Assembly (NCBI GenBank): GCA_900756925.1
Contig: CAAELX010000044.1
Span: forward strand, 1-64,000
DNA from: an uncultured Roseburia sp.
Lineage (GTDB): Bacteria > Bacillota > Clostridia > Lachnospirales > Lachnospiraceae
DNA: 64,000 nt
Direction of reading: 5' to 3'
In this document: in pieces, positions 8,859 to 17,984 of the stretch
How positions within the stretch are numbered: the first letter of the stretch is position 1
Layout: each line of letters begins with the position of its first letter
The notes under the pieces: generated by a model
What the model was told of the DNA's origin: nothing
What the model saw: the letters and a program-made list of their open reading frames with translations, nothing else
Database searches by the model: none
Translations under genes and position numbers: made by a program

Positions 8859-11495
8859 ATGGGTATGGAAGATTTTTTTGCAAGCTTACCGAGAGGAAAA
8901 GAGGATGCACCACTCCTTTTTGCTATGGGACCCACTATATTTGATTTTCATGATGTGGACGGACTGTATTACATGCTGGACAGACGGCTTGGAGGATGTT
9001 TGCTTTTGATGTGGGCAAAACCCATGGATGACAGCGTGACAGGTACAGTTACGCTAGACGGAACAAAGGTAGAGGGCTGTGTCCTTACATCCATGGTACA
9101 GATGGGGAATATGTGGATTTTGGCCGTTCCGCTCCGCGGTAAGGTGAGAGAGTATGATAAAATATATAAGCTGCATGTAGAGGGGTTTAAGGATACCGAC
9201 GGCAATTTTATGAATCCTAAGGATTTTGATATAACGGTACCGCCAAAGGCAGAACCCGATACAAAATACGCAGAGCATGAGAATATTGCGCTTCAGGCGG
9301 CTACAGAGGGCATTGTCCTTTTGGAAAATAAAAAGAATGTGCTGCCGGTGGAGGCGGGAACAACTATAAACCTTTTTGGCAAAGGGATTCATCAATTCCG
9401 AAACGGAGCGGTAGGTGCAGGCAAGATTAACCCTCGCTACAGTATCAATTTTACAGAGGCAATACGGGCAGAAGAAAGCCTTAAGCTTAACGAAGAGCTG
9501 GTGGAATTTTATTCCTGCGACAGGGATGATATACCGCCAAAGGAGATTATGGACGCTGCAAAGGCTAAGTCCGATAAGGCGTTTATGCTTATTACAAGAG
9601 CTTCCGGCGAGAATCATGATAATTCCACAAAAAAGGGAGAATATTATCTCTCTGATGATGAGGAAGCATTGCTTAAATGTCTGTCAGAGAAATTTGCCGA
9701 TGTAATTGTTATTTTAAATATAGGTTATCCCATTTCAATGAAATCCGTTAAAGGTTACGGAATTTCGGGATTGATATACTCCGGCTTTGGCGGAATGAGG
9801 GGAGGAGAAGCCCTTGTAAATATAATCACAGGTAAAGAAAATCCGTCTGGAAAATTGCCTGATACATGGGCTTTGGATTATTATGACATTCCAGCTTCAA
9901 GGAATTTCTATGATTGTGTGGACAAGCCCCGATTGGATGCAGATCAGAATGTGTATGTAGATACCGTTTACGAAGAGGATATATATGTGGGCTACAGATA
10001 TTTTGAAACCTTTTCAAAGCCTGTTGCATATCCTTTTGGATATGGTTTAAGCTACACAAGCTTTTTAATAGAGCCGGATGAAATGAGATTTGACGGTAAA
10101 ATGCTGTCCATGACCATACATGTAAAAAATATGGGAAAGGTGTCCGGCAGGGAAGTGGTTCAGGTATATATAGGAAAGCCTGAAAATGACACGGAAAAGC
10201 CAAAAAAGGAATTGGTATTTTTTGAAAAGACCATTGATCTAAAGCCGAGTGAGACGCAGGAGATAAGCGTATGCATACCGAGAGGGCATATGACATACTA
10301 TGATGAGAAAAAGGCTGCCTATGTTTTAGAGAAGGGAGAGTATCGCGTATATGCAGGAAACAGTGTTAAGGCAGATAACTGTGGAAGCTTTATAGTAAAA
10401 AGTCCTGTAGTTATAAAGCAGGTAAAAAACAGAATGAGATCTGCTGTAAGGATAGATAAGCTGACGAAAGTTTCACAAAGTATGCCGGCGGGGAAAAAAT
10501 CCGGGGTCGTTTTGGACAAGGAAACGTTTATGCCATATCAGGACAGAGAGAAATTTAAGGCTGAATTTTTAGGAAAGCCTGGCAGAAATCTGAAATTTTC
10601 GGATGTTGTGGCGGATATAAGCTGTGCAGAGGATTATGTGGCTCAGATGTCCGTAGAGGAGCTCGCGAGGATTTCCATCGGCGCTTCTGCAGGATGGGGA
10701 ATGGAAGGTATCGGAGAGGCCTGCTCCATGGCACAGATGGAGGGTTTCGATATTCCACGGTTTCCTGTTTCTGACGGTAACAGCGGCGTAAATTTTAAAA
10801 TCGCAAATATAGGAATGCCAAGCTCTGCTACCATTTCAGCCAGCTTTAATACGAAGCTTGCAGAGGAAGTAGGCCGTGCCATAGGTGAGGAAGCAAAGGA
10901 ACTTGGGATACCGCTTATTCTTGCTCCTGCCATGAATATTCACAGAAATCCTCTAAATGGCAGGCAGCCAGAGTATTTTTCTGAGGATCCTTATGAGGCA
11001 GGGATGATGGCAGGCGCGTTTGCAAAGGGATTAGAGAATGCAGGCGTGGCATCATGTTTCAAGCATTTGATTGGAAATAATTGCGAGACCAGCCGCAAGA
11101 GAAATCAGAGCATTATTTCCGAGCGCGCAATCCGTGAGATTTATTTTAAAGCGTTTGAGTATGCCATGGAGGTGCAGATGCCTGCTTCCATAATGACGGC
11201 ATACAATGCTGTAAACGGTGTGCCCACGGCAGCTGATACGGAACTGCTGCTTGGAATGGTACGGGAAGAATGTGGATTTGACGGTTTTATCATGACGGAC
11301 TGGACAACTTATGATACCGTGGATGTGGCAGCTATGGTAGAAGCGGGAAACTGTTGGATTACACCGGGTTCATTGGATGAGACATTTACAAGCCAGATTA
11401 CAGAGGGGGTAAAGAACGGGAAAATCCATAAGGGAAGACTTCAGGCAAACGTGACGTCCATGATAAAAACCATGGTCCGGTTTTCTGGAAGCTGA
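8859..11495 (+). CDS. GH3 beta-glycosidase with permuted domain order, 878 aa
   Basis: The enzyme removes terminal beta-linked glucose or xylose. Its domains are in reverse of the common GH3 order. After an N-terminal domain of about 130 residues comes the GH3 C-domain (about 140-345, ATEGIVLLENKKNVLP at its start), then the Fn3-like domain (about 400-500), and only then the TIM-barrel (about 600-878). The nucleophile is D814 in GFIMTDWTT; the substrate-binding KHLIGNN and NIHRNPLNGRQPEYFSEDP motifs are present. This order is known from Butyrivibrio and Ruminococcus enzymes. No signal peptide is seen. GGAGG precedes the ATG, and it is read after the terminator-like repeat, so it probably has its own promoter. 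Base composition is like the cassette genes. Confidence 0.93.
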   Translation: MGMEDFFASLPRGKEDAPLLFAMGPTIFDFHDVDGLYYMLDRRLGGCLLLMWAKPMDDSVTGTVTLDGTKVEGCVLTSMVQMGNMWILAVPLRGKVREYDKIYKLHVEGFKDTDGNFMNPKDFDITVPPKAEPDTKYAEHENIALQAATEGIVLLENKKNVLPVEAGTTINLFGKGIHQFRNGAVGAGKINPRYSINFTEAIRAEESLKLNEELVEFYSCDRDDIPPKEIMDAAKAKSDKAFMLITRASGENHDNSTKKGEYYLSDDEEALLKCLSEKFADVIVILNIGYPISMKSVKGYGISGLIYSGFGGMRGGEALVNIITGKENPSGKLPDTWALDYYDIPASRNFYDCVDKPRLDADQNVYVDTVYEEDIYVGYRYFETFSKPVAYPFGYGLSYTSFLIEPDEMRFDGKMLSMTIHVKNMGKVSGREVVQVYIGKPENDTEKPKKELVFFEKTIDLKPSETQEISVCIPRGHMTYYDEKKAAYVLEKGEYRVYAGNSVKADNCGSFIVKSPVVIKQVKNRMRSAVRIDKLTKVSQSMPAGKKSGVVLDKETFMPYQDREKFKAEFLGKPGRNLKFSDVVADISCAEDYVAQMSVEELARISIGASAGWGMEGIGEACSMAQMEGFDIPRFPVSDGNSGVNFKIANIGMPSSATISASFNTKLAEEVGRAIGEEAKELGIPLILAPAMNIHRNPLNGRQPEYFSEDPYEAGMMAGAFAKGLENAGVASCFKHLIGNNCETSRKRNQSIISERAIREIYFKAFEYAMEVQMPASIMTAYNAVNGVPTAADTELLLGMVREECGFDGFIMTDWTTYDTVDVAAMVEAGNCWITPGSLDETFTSQITEGVKNGKIHKGRLQANVTSMIKTMVRFSGS

Positions 11496-11500
11496 GAACT

Positions 11501-11748
11501 GTAGAGGAACAGAGAAAATACGGAATTGCCAAGACGTTTATGGCAGGTTTCTTCCTCTCCGTGCTGACACTTACCGGAACGTGGTATGCAATGAGAAGAT
11601 AGAACCGATCACAACGCCATATTTTAAATTATATGAAAATCAGGTAATCTGTGAGGAAGGTGATAGGAAACGTCTTGAGGAGGGAAGTCAAAGTTATTAC
11701 GGATGGATGCTTGCAGGAAAATCTTTCTGCCAGGGGAGTTTACTGTAG
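11501..11748 (+). pseudogene. Decayed coding remnants at the right edge of the glycan block
   Basis: Right after the GH3 stop, an open frame without a start (11501-11602) reads like a C-terminal membrane tail (IAKTFMAGFFLSVLTLTGTW, then YAMRR-stop). It is followed directly, in another frame, by 48 open codons (11602-11748) of mixed charged sequence without start or ribosome site. I do not recognise either family. The 369-nt gap to the MATE gene holds no other gene that I can support. The fragments fit the right junction scar of an acquired region, mirroring the rpiB-like remnant on the left. Confidence 0.35.
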
Positions 11749-11864
11749 TTTCTTAAAAGAGTATAATAAAAATGCTGTGCAGATTTCATCCCGGACAATG
11801 TAGAATTGACCGGGAGAGGACAGGTGTTTTGTGCAGAAAGAAATGAAAAAAGGAAGTTTTTACT

Positions 11865-13214
11865 ATGAATAAAACGTCAACGTTAATGACGGAGGGCAGC
11901 ATCACAAAGAATATCCTCTTCTTCTCCATCCCTCTGATTCTCGGAAACTTATTGCAGCAGCTATACAGTACGGTGGACTCTGTGATCGTCGGCAACTTTG
12001 TCGGGAGCAATGCGCTTGCGGCGATTGGATCGAGCTCATCTTTGATTTTCCTTCTGATCGGATTCAGTCAGGGCGTCTCGGTTGGAGCAGGCGTTATCGT
12101 GTCACAGTACATTGGGGCACAGCAGAAGGAAAAAATACACGATGCGATCCATACGGCACTGGCACTTGCGGTGATCCTCGGTATGATCTTAACGGTCGGC
12201 GGCATGGTGTTAAGTACCCCGTTGCTTCGCTGGATGAATACGCCCGAGGAAGTATTCGGGGAATCTGTGGCATACCTGCGCGTTTATTTTGCCGGTGTCC
12301 TTTTTAACATTATTTATAATATGGCAGCAGGAATCTTAAATGCCGTCGGCAATTCCAGACGGTCGTTAATCTATCTTGCTGTTGCGTCTGTCACGAATAT
12401 TGTGCTCGATTTTCTTTTTATTGTCGGGTTCCATATGGGCGTGGAGGGAGCAGCAATTGCAACAGACATCAGCCAGCTCGTATCCGGCGTTCTTGCAGTC
12501 GCTTATCTGGTGCGAACGGATGAACTGTATAAAGTGACACTCCGGGATATCCGCGTGAAAGGTTATATGACAAAAAGAATTATCGCAGTCGGATTTCCGA
12601 CCGGTATTCAGAACATGGTCATCTCATTTTCCAACGTGCTCGTGCAGTCGAGCGTCAATGCGTTCGGTGCGGCAGCGATGGCGGGCTTTGGTGCCTATAT
12701 GAAGATCGATGGATTTAATATTCTTCCAGTGTCGAGCTTTAGTATGGCTGCAACCACGTTCGTAGGACAAAATTACGGCGCCGGGAACTATGACCGTGTG
12801 AAAAAAGCGCTCTGGGTGACCGTTGCGATGGGCTTTGTATACACGATTATCACAGGAGCGCTGCTTTTGACGTTTGCGGATCCGCTGATGCATATGTTCA
12901 CTGCAGATGATGCAGTTGTGGCAGTCGGAAAGATCGCGATGCACTATTTCTGTCCATTCTACTTCCTGCTCAGCATCCTGCATGGCCTCGCAGGAGTGGT
13001 GCGCGGAACCGGAAAAACGGTTCCACCGATGGTGGTCTTACTGGTATCGTTATGCCTGTTTCGAATTGTATGGATTCAGCTTGTCCTGCCATACTTTACA
13101 GAGATCGGAGGCATTTTCCTGATCTATCCAGTTTCGTGGGCACTTGGTGTGGTGCTGATGGTGCTGTATACGTGGAAAGGGAAGTGGATGGTGGCAGAGC
13201 AGGCGAAGGACTGA
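11865..13214 (+). CDS. MATE-family efflux transporter, 449 aa
   Basis: This is a 12-helix multidrug/toxic compound antiporter that exports cations or drugs using an ion gradient. The N-terminal signature (TEGSITKNILFFSIPLILGN then LLQQLYSTVDSVIVGNFVG) and the two MatE halves (about 15-175 and 235-400) are clear, and the length is typical. AAGGAAG lies 9 nt before the ATG. Its 3' end converges with the ArsR-type regulator on the opposite strand, with only 4 nt between the stops. Codon use here is richer in G+C than in the glycan block to the left, marking the return to core sequence. Confidence 0.94.
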   Translation: MNKTSTLMTEGSITKNILFFSIPLILGNLLQQLYSTVDSVIVGNFVGSNALAAIGSSSSLIFLLIGFSQGVSVGAGVIVSQYIGAQQKEKIHDAIHTALALAVILGMILTVGGMVLSTPLLRWMNTPEEVFGESVAYLRVYFAGVLFNIIYNMAAGILNAVGNSRRSLIYLAVASVTNIVLDFLFIVGFHMGVEGAAIATDISQLVSGVLAVAYLVRTDELYKVTLRDIRVKGYMTKRIIAVGFPTGIQNMVISFSNVLVQSSVNAFGAAAMAGFGAYMKIDGFNILPVSSFSMAATTFVGQNYGAGNYDRVKKALWVTVAMGFVYTIITGALLLTFADPLMHMFTADDAVVAVGKIAMHYFCPFYFLLSILHGLAGVVRGTGKTVPPMVVLLVSLCLFRIVWIQLVLPYFTEIGGIFLIYPVSWALGVVLMVLYTWKGKWMVAEQAKD

Positions 13215-13218
13215 CAGA

Positions 13219-14415
13219 TTATTCCCGATGCAGCAGCTTTCTCCTGCAATAATCCAGACATTTTTTCACCATCTCCTCATTCAGCGAATAGTATACCTTC
13301 GTATCGATCTTCTCAAGCCGGATCAGGGATGCCTCGGCGAGCTGCGACATGTGGTGGGAGATCGTGGCAGCCGTGAGTCCGGAATGTTTTACAAGCTCGC
13401 TGGCGTAGGCAGGCTTGTTACTTAAATAGGAAAGAATTTCAAAACGCCTCTTATCTCCGAGCTGTTTTAAGGCATTGAAGCAGGTCTCGTCCTCATTGGC
13501 GGAGGAGATGGCATAAGGATTCTGCGGGATCAGATCCTTTCCGTAGAGAATGCCCATGGTAAGCTGGTGAGGTCTTGCAGGAAGCTGCGGCAGTGCCACA
13601 AGGTCAACTGACAGCCCAAGCTCATAAGGCAGGAAAAAGGAAATACAAAGTTTGTAGCCGAGCGGATTCTCCGGGATCGAACCGACCGGGAACAGACTTT
13701 CGGCAAATGCGCAAAAGCCGCCAAGCTCCTCAATATGTGGATGCCAGTAAGAGAAAAATGCCTGCGCATAAGGCTCTAACGCATCCGCGTACGAGAGCAG
13801 TGTGTCGTATGTTTTTTTCAAGAGTGGGAGCACACGGGTAATATGCGTATTCCAGTGCGTGAAAATATCCAGAATCCGCCAGCGGATCTCAAGCGGGACT
13901 TCAAGCTCCATAATGGAAGAAACAATGTCCATGGAGGAAGCAGGATGCGGCAGGGCGGCAGGATTGTCATCCTCGGTTTCCGGGTTACGCAGATAAAAAT
14001 GATTATATCTTTGCAGCATCTTAAGGAAAAGCCCACAACGCTTTTCCTCCGTCAGCTGCATCAGAAACGCCTCATAGGAAGCAAAATCCGGCGCGGTCAG
14101 ATGCTCGGAAGGGTCTTCCGTCAGAAAAAGGAAGGGCACCATGCTCTCATATTCTTTTCCATCAGCTACAATTTTTTTGATATAAGAAGAAAGAAGTTCT
14201 TTATCGCCTTCTAAGGAAGCGGCAGCCGCTGCCTCGATCTTTTTTAACAGGCCGATCAGTCCGGCATTTGATTGCAGCAGGCGGTTGTAATCCATGAATA
14301 TGTGAAGATCCGTCTGGGCGGACATCAGCCGGTCGGAAAAAGAGCGACCGGACGAGATGATCTGTAATAACTGTAACGCAGTATTTAATGCATTGTCTTT
14401 TACATAGGTGGACAT
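13219..14415 (-). CDS. ArsR-type winged-helix regulator with long N-terminal domain, 398 aa
   Basis: The last ~85 residues form an ArsR-like winged helix (LGDKRRFEILSYLSNKPAYA, SELVKHSGLTAATISHHMSQ, then the wing VYYSLNEE). The ~310-residue N-terminal part is a helical domain that I do not recognise by name; such large ArsR-like proteins are common in Clostridia. The classical metal-site ELCVCDL motif is absent, so it is probably not a metal sensor. It is divergent from an MFS transporter across a 342-nt gap that holds several TTTAGATG-like half-sites, the natural place for it to bind. The start has GGAGAA before the ATG. Confidence 0.85.
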   Translation of the reverse strand: MSTYVKDNALNTALQLLQIISSGRSFSDRLMSAQTDLHIFMDYNRLLQSNAGLIGLLKKIEAAAAASLEGDKELLSSYIKKIVADGKEYESMVPFLFLTEDPSEHLTAPDFASYEAFLMQLTEEKRCGLFLKMLQRYNHFYLRNPETEDDNPAALPHPASSMDIVSSIMELEVPLEIRWRILDIFTHWNTHITRVLPLLKKTYDTLLSYADALEPYAQAFFSYWHPHIEELGGFCAFAESLFPVGSIPENPLGYKLCISFFLPYELGLSVDLVALPQLPARPHQLTMGILYGKDLIPQNPYAISSANEDETCFNALKQLGDKRRFEILSYLSNKPAYASELVKHSGLTAATISHHMSQLAEASLIRLEKIDTKVYYSLNEEMVKKCLDYCRRKLLHRE

Positions 14416-14450
14416 GTCAGTTCTCCTTTTTGTATGAAAAATAGCCAGTC

Positions 14451-14575
14451 AATTGTGAAACTCCAATTCATGACAATAGAATGTTCACAAAGTGCGCATT
14501 CTATTGTTTACGTTGTGGAGATTGCGCGCAATAACCAAAGGCAACGAAGACACGCTCTCTGAGAGTTTCGCAATT
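14451..14575 (+). repeat. Dispersed palindromic element, copy R1
   Basis: The element is bounded by AATTGTGAAACTCC (14451-14464) and the near-complement GAGAGTTTCGCAATT (14561-14575). Inside are an 11-bp inverted repeat ACAATAGAATG/CATTCTATTGT (14473-14506) and AACGAAGACACGCTC (14543-14557), which recurs exactly, on the other strand, at 59184-59198. The motif GCATTCTATTGTTTA (14496-14510) recurs exactly at 18919-18933. It codes for nothing visible. Confidence 0.6.
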
Positions 14576-14586
14576 CTTTTTATATA

Positions 14587-14721
14587 TTAGATGACGGTCA
14601 AAATATATTTAGATAGAAATAAAAATAATGATTGACAACCATCTAAGTACAGTCTATCATAAATTTAGATGAACATCAAACAAAAAGTCGACAAATATGT
14701 TTATGAAGATCTAAATTTAGA
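14587..14721 (+). promoter_or_regulatory. MFS promoter with clustered TTTAGATG operator half-sites
   Basis: A strong promoter TTGACA (14632-14637), 17-nt spacer, TATCAT (14655-14660) reads toward the MFS gene. The inverted pair CATCTAA (14640-14646) and TTAGATG (14665-14671) brackets the -10 box. Further half-sites stand at 14587-14593 and 14608-14614, and a perfect 12-bp palindrome TCTAAATTTAGA at 14710-14721. These are likely sites for the divergent ArsR-type protein, which would repress the transporter. Confidence 0.7.
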
Positions 14722-14757
14722 AAACTGGAGAGCCGTGGTAACGGTGATGGTGAAAAA

Positions 14758-15999
14758 ATGGAGAAAGTTGGATATAGAAATTTATTAAAACAGAGAGAGT
14801 ACATGAAAATTATGGTGGCGGCACTGATCAACCGGTTCGGAGATTCGATCGATGCAATTGCTTCGACCTGGATCGTCTATGAGCTGACGGGCAGTGCTGC
14901 GTGGTCGGCAGTGATTTTCGGTGTGAACAAGGTGCCGTCTGTCCTTGTGACACCGCTTGCAGGTGCGTGGGTGGAAGGCAGGAAGAAGAAAACGATCATG
15001 GTTGTGACTGACCTGATCCGCGCGTTCTGCGTGGCAGTTGTCGCGAGCGGGTATCTGTGTGGATTTTTACAGCCATGGATGCTGCTTGCCACAACCGCTG
15101 TGATCTCGACAGCGGAGGCATTCCGTGGTCCGGCGGGAACGGCGCTGACACCGAAGGTGCTCGGACAGGAGTATTATGAATATGGAATGTCGTTGATGTC
15201 AACGCTCTCATCGGCAGTCGAGCTTGCCGGAACGATGGCGGCAGCCGGTATTATCGCAGTGATTGGCGTGGCAGGGGCGATTTATCTGGATATGGTAACT
15301 TTCCTGCTGTCCGCCGGAATCCTCTGTTTTGTGAACACGAGGGAGCAGGACATGGTGCGCAGAAAGTTTGACGGCAAAACGTATTTTACCGATCTGCGGG
15401 AAGGCTTCGCCTATGTGAGAAAATCCAGTGAAGTCTGCTATCTGCTTTTGATCGTCCTTTTTCTGAATGGAATTCTTGTCCCACTAAACAGCTTGCAGGC
15501 TCCGATGACGGAGGAGATTCTGCACGGTGGAGCCCAGATGCTGTCTGTTCTTAGCGTGGCACTGACGGTCGGAATGCTGCTTGGCTCTGTGACCTATCCG
15601 GCAGTGAAAAAATATGTGACAGGTAAACAGATCCTGCTTTTGTCAGCCGGTGTCATTGCGCTATTTTATATTGGGCTTCCGGTCTTAGAGCCGTTTTTCC
15701 ATAGTGGAATCTTCCGTTATCTGGTGCTTGCCGTTTTCAGCACCGCGCTTGGTTATGCTGCCTCTGCGGCGGGAACCTTCCTTTCCGTAGCGAGTGTGAA
15801 ATGGATTGACCAGGACTATCTGGCCAGGACGAGCGGGATTATGTCAGCGGGAAGCATCGCCGCAACGCCGGTGCTTTCTTTCCTGATCAGTGGGGTAGTC
15901 AGTGCGTTAAGCACGTCACAATGTTTCCTGATTGCCGGTGGATGTGCTGTTTTGGAAGGAATCTGGATTGCCATGCACAAAAATGTGGAAGAAAAATAA
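14758..15999 (+). CDS. MFS transporter, macrolide-efflux-like, 413 aa
   Basis: A 12-helix major facilitator of the type annotated as macrolide or drug efflux (MefA-like fold) is predicted: INRFGDSIDAIASTWIVYEL near the start, the WVEGRKKKTIMVVTDLIRA loop between helices 2 and 3, and hydrophobic helices to the end. The start at 14758 has a weak GGTGATGG site; a start at 14803 is possible. It is transcribed alone from the promoter at 14632, divergently from the ArsR-type regulator, so the pair resembles a repressor-efflux switch. The substrate is not known. Confidence 0.88.
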   Translation: MEKVGYRNLLKQREYMKIMVAALINRFGDSIDAIASTWIVYELTGSAAWSAVIFGVNKVPSVLVTPLAGAWVEGRKKKTIMVVTDLIRAFCVAVVASGYLCGFLQPWMLLATTAVISTAEAFRGPAGTALTPKVLGQEYYEYGMSLMSTLSSAVELAGTMAAAGIIAVIGVAGAIYLDMVTFLLSAGILCFVNTREQDMVRRKFDGKTYFTDLREGFAYVRKSSEVCYLLLIVLFLNGILVPLNSLQAPMTEEILHGGAQMLSVLSVALTVGMLLGSVTYPAVKKYVTGKQILLLSAGVIALFYIGLPVLEPFFHSGIFRYLVLAVFSTALGYAASAAGTFLSVASVKWIDQDYLARTSGIMSAGSIAATPVLSFLISGVVSALSTSQCFLIAGGCAVLEGIWIAMHKNVEEK

Positions 16000-16008
16000 T
16001 AAAATCAG

Positions 16009-16037
16009 TTGTAGTCCTGCCCATTCAGTGCTATACT
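16009..16037 (+). promoter_or_regulatory. Promoter with extended -10 for the ECF S-component gene
   Basis: TTGTAG (16009-16014), a 17-nt spacer and TGC-TATACT (-10 at 16032-16037) form a promoter with an extended -10. The expected start near 16044 leaves a ~70-nt leader. Confidence 0.65.
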
Positions 16038-16116
16038 TTCCGGGACATGTCTGAATCTACCGGTATGGAGTTTACGGGCAGAGTCAGAAAAATATCATAG
16101 AAGAGAGGAAAAGACT

Positions 16117-16710
16117 ATGAACAAAAAAACGTTCTCCACAAAATATCTTGTGGAAATGGCATTATTAGTTGCCATCATTTTACTCATGGCTTTTACCCCA
16201 ATCGGTTACATCAAAACAGCAGGATTAGAGATTACCCTGATTGTTGTGCCAGTTGCGGTAGGAGCAGTCACATTAGGACCGGCAGCCGGTGCAATTTTAG
16301 GAGGGGTATTTGGAGTCACAAGCTTCATCCAGTGCTTTGGAATGAGCCAGTTCGGCGCATTGCTGCTTGGAATCAACCCGTTTTTTACCTTCTTAGTATG
16401 CGTGCCGACGCGTATTCTGATGGGATGGCTGACCGGGTTTATCTACTACGGACTTCGTAAGACAGCGCTGCCATCCACAGCATCGGTTACCATTGCGAGC
16501 CTTTGCTGTCCGTTGTTAAACACGACTTTTTTCATGGGTTCCCTTGTGACCTTATTCGCAGGTACCATGCGGGAATCTTTTGGAATGGGAAAAGTGCTTC
16601 CGTTCATCTTCACATTTGTCGGAGTCAACGGAGTGGTTGAGGCAATCGTATGCTTCGTTGTCGGAACCGCGATCTCCATGGCGCTTAAGAAAGCGCTGCG
16701 CTATAATTGA
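16117..16710 (+). CDS. ECF transporter S component, probably for a vitamin such as pantothenate, 197 aa
   Basis: This is a six-helix substrate-binding membrane subunit of an energy-coupling-factor importer. It needs the shared EcfA-A'-T module, which is not in this window. The N-terminal helix carries the small-residue pattern used to contact EcfT (VEMALLVAIILLMAFTPIGY), and the central loop GPAAGAILGGVFGVTSFIQC followed by VCVPTRILMGWL is most like pantothenate S components (PanT). The ligand call is by resemblance only. The gene is alone between its own promoter (16009) and terminator (16735). AGAGGAAAAG precedes the ATG. Confidence 0.85.
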   Translation: MNKKTFSTKYLVEMALLVAIILLMAFTPIGYIKTAGLEITLIVVPVAVGAVTLGPAAGAILGGVFGVTSFIQCFGMSQFGALLLGINPFFTFLVCVPTRILMGWLTGFIYYGLRKTALPSTASVTIASLCCPLLNTTFFMGSLVTLFAGTMRESFGMGKVLPFIFTFVGVNGVVEAIVCFVVGTAISMALKKALRYN

Positions 16711-16734
16711 TGAAGAAAGCTTTTGCAAAAGGAC

Positions 16735-16770
16735 AGGGCACCATGCAGGAATGTATGGTGCCCTTTGTAT
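16735..16770 (+). terminator. Intrinsic terminator after the ECF S component
   Basis: Perfect 10-bp arms AGGGCACCAT (16735-16744) and ATGGTGCCCT (16755-16764) with a 10-nt loop are followed by TTTGTAT. Confidence 0.85.
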
Positions 16771-16802
16771 TAGAAAAAGAACGAAGTATTTTCCAGCTTT
16801 AG

Positions 16803-16831
16803 TTGGAAAAAATATGGATATGAGGTATAAT
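16803..16831 (+). promoter_or_regulatory. Promoter of the Mrp/NBP35 gene
   Basis: TTGGAA (16803-16808), a 17-nt spacer and a perfect TATAAT (16826-16831) stand about 55 nt before the start codon. Confidence 0.75.
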
Positions 16832-16888
16832 AGCAGTCAGACGAAAGAAGAGGCTGCATGCCTCAAAGATATAAAGGAGGGCGTAAAA

Positions 16889-17734
16889 ATGCCAGAAAAC
16901 AGCAGTTGCAGCAGTGCATCTACCTGCAGTAAAGAGAGCTGCGAAGGATGTCCAAGCAAGGCAGGAGGAAGCGGAATCGCAAAAGAGCCGATGAACGCAG
17001 CTTCCAATGTAAAGAAAGTAATCGGTGTTGTCAGCGGGAAGGGTGGAGTCGGAAAGTCTTTTGTGACAGCTTCCCTTGCATGCGCGATGAACAAAGCCGG
17101 ATATAAAGTAGGCGTTATGGATGCCGATATCACAGGACCGTCTATCCCGAAAATGTACGGCGTACATGGGCAGGTATACGGAACCGAGCAGGGAATGGTT
17201 CCGATGACCGCAGAGGACGGAACGAAGATTATGTCCATCAACCTGTTATTAGACAATGAGGAGGAGCCGGTCATCTGGAGAGGTCCCGTTATCGCAGGCG
17301 TTGTCAAACAGTTCTGGAACGAGACCGTCTGGGGCGATGTAGACTACTTATTTGTCGATATGCCGCCAGGAACCGGCGATGTTCCGCTTACTGTATTCCA
17401 GTCACTTCCAGTAGATGGAATCGTTATTGTCACATCTCCGCAGGAGCTGGTACAGATGATCGTGAAGAAAGCATACAACATGGCGAACATGATGCATGTT
17501 CCGGTACTCGGAGTTGTGGAGAACTTCAGTTATCTGGAATGTCCGGACTGTGGAAAGAAGATCAACGTCTTCGGCGAGAGCCATGTGGACGAAGTCGCAG
17601 CAGAGCTTGGCATCCCGGTCTTCGGCAAAATGCCAATCAGCCCGGTCTATGCAGAGAAGGCAGACGAAGGAAAGTTCTTCGAGCTTGACAATCCGTATCT
17701 TGTAGATGGCGTGGAGACACTGAAGAAGTTATAA
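16889..17734 (+). CDS. Mrp/NBP35-family Fe-S carrier P-loop ATPase, 281 aa
   Basis: The protein is a cytoplasmic ATPase of the ApbC/Mrp/NBP35 family that carries Fe-S clusters to target proteins. The deviant Walker A is SGKGGVGKS (about residues 52-60), the Walker B region reads VDYLFVDMPPGTGD, and a C-terminal CPDCG motif supplies cluster ligands. The N-terminal ~30 residues hold four or more cysteines (CSSASTCSKESCEGC), like the NBP35 N-terminal cluster. The start at 16889 has AAAGGAGG 8 nt upstream; the frame is open back to 16580 but that part overlaps the ECF gene and is not coding. It stands alone between a promoter and a terminator. Confidence 0.93.
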   Translation: MPENSSCSSASTCSKESCEGCPSKAGGSGIAKEPMNAASNVKKVIGVVSGKGGVGKSFVTASLACAMNKAGYKVGVMDADITGPSIPKMYGVHGQVYGTEQGMVPMTAEDGTKIMSINLLLDNEEEPVIWRGPVIAGVVKQFWNETVWGDVDYLFVDMPPGTGDVPLTVFQSLPVDGIVIVTSPQELVQMIVKKAYNMANMMHVPVLGVVENFSYLECPDCGKKINVFGESHVDEVAAELGIPVFGKMPISPVYAEKADEGKFFELDNPYLVDGVETLKKL

Positions 17735-17750
17735 AAAAGTTTCAATAGAA

Positions 17751-17787
17751 AAAGACCGCAGAGTGATTCAACCTGCGGTCTTTCTTT
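17751..17787 (+). terminator. Intrinsic terminator after the Mrp gene
   Basis: Perfect 11-bp arms AAAGACCGCAG (17751-17761) and CTGCGGTCTTT (17773-17783) are followed by a T-rich run. Confidence 0.88.
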
Positions 17788-17955
17788 CTGGCGTGTGCAG
17801 TCAAAGACTGCCTGTACTACCTGTTCCATATGGCTTTCGTCTATGCTCCAGGTTCGGATGGACATAGAGATGCATTGTCAGGGAAAGGTTCGAGTGTCTG
17901 GCACTTTTAGAATATTGTATAAAAAATGTGCCAAACGAAAACACAATCTTTCCGG

Positions 17956-17984
17956 TTGAGAACCAGGCGGTTTCATGTTAAAAT
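17956..17984 (+). promoter_or_regulatory. Promoter of the purine nucleoside phosphorylase gene
   Basis: TTGAGA (17956-17961), 17-nt spacer and TAAAAT (17979-17984) lie about 90 nt before the start codon. Confidence 0.65.

Noticed and set aside
16017..16081. Possible riboswitch in the leader of the ECF S-component gene (CTGCCC/GGGCAG and ATTCAG/CTGAAT pairings)
   Set aside because: A clear promoter with extended -10 (16009-16037) occupies the left arms, so they are not part of the transcript.
16580..16888. N-terminal extension of the Mrp ATPase frame overlapping the ECF gene
   Set aside because: The frame is open by chance; promoter, ribosome site and the Cys-rich family N-terminus all place the start at 16889.
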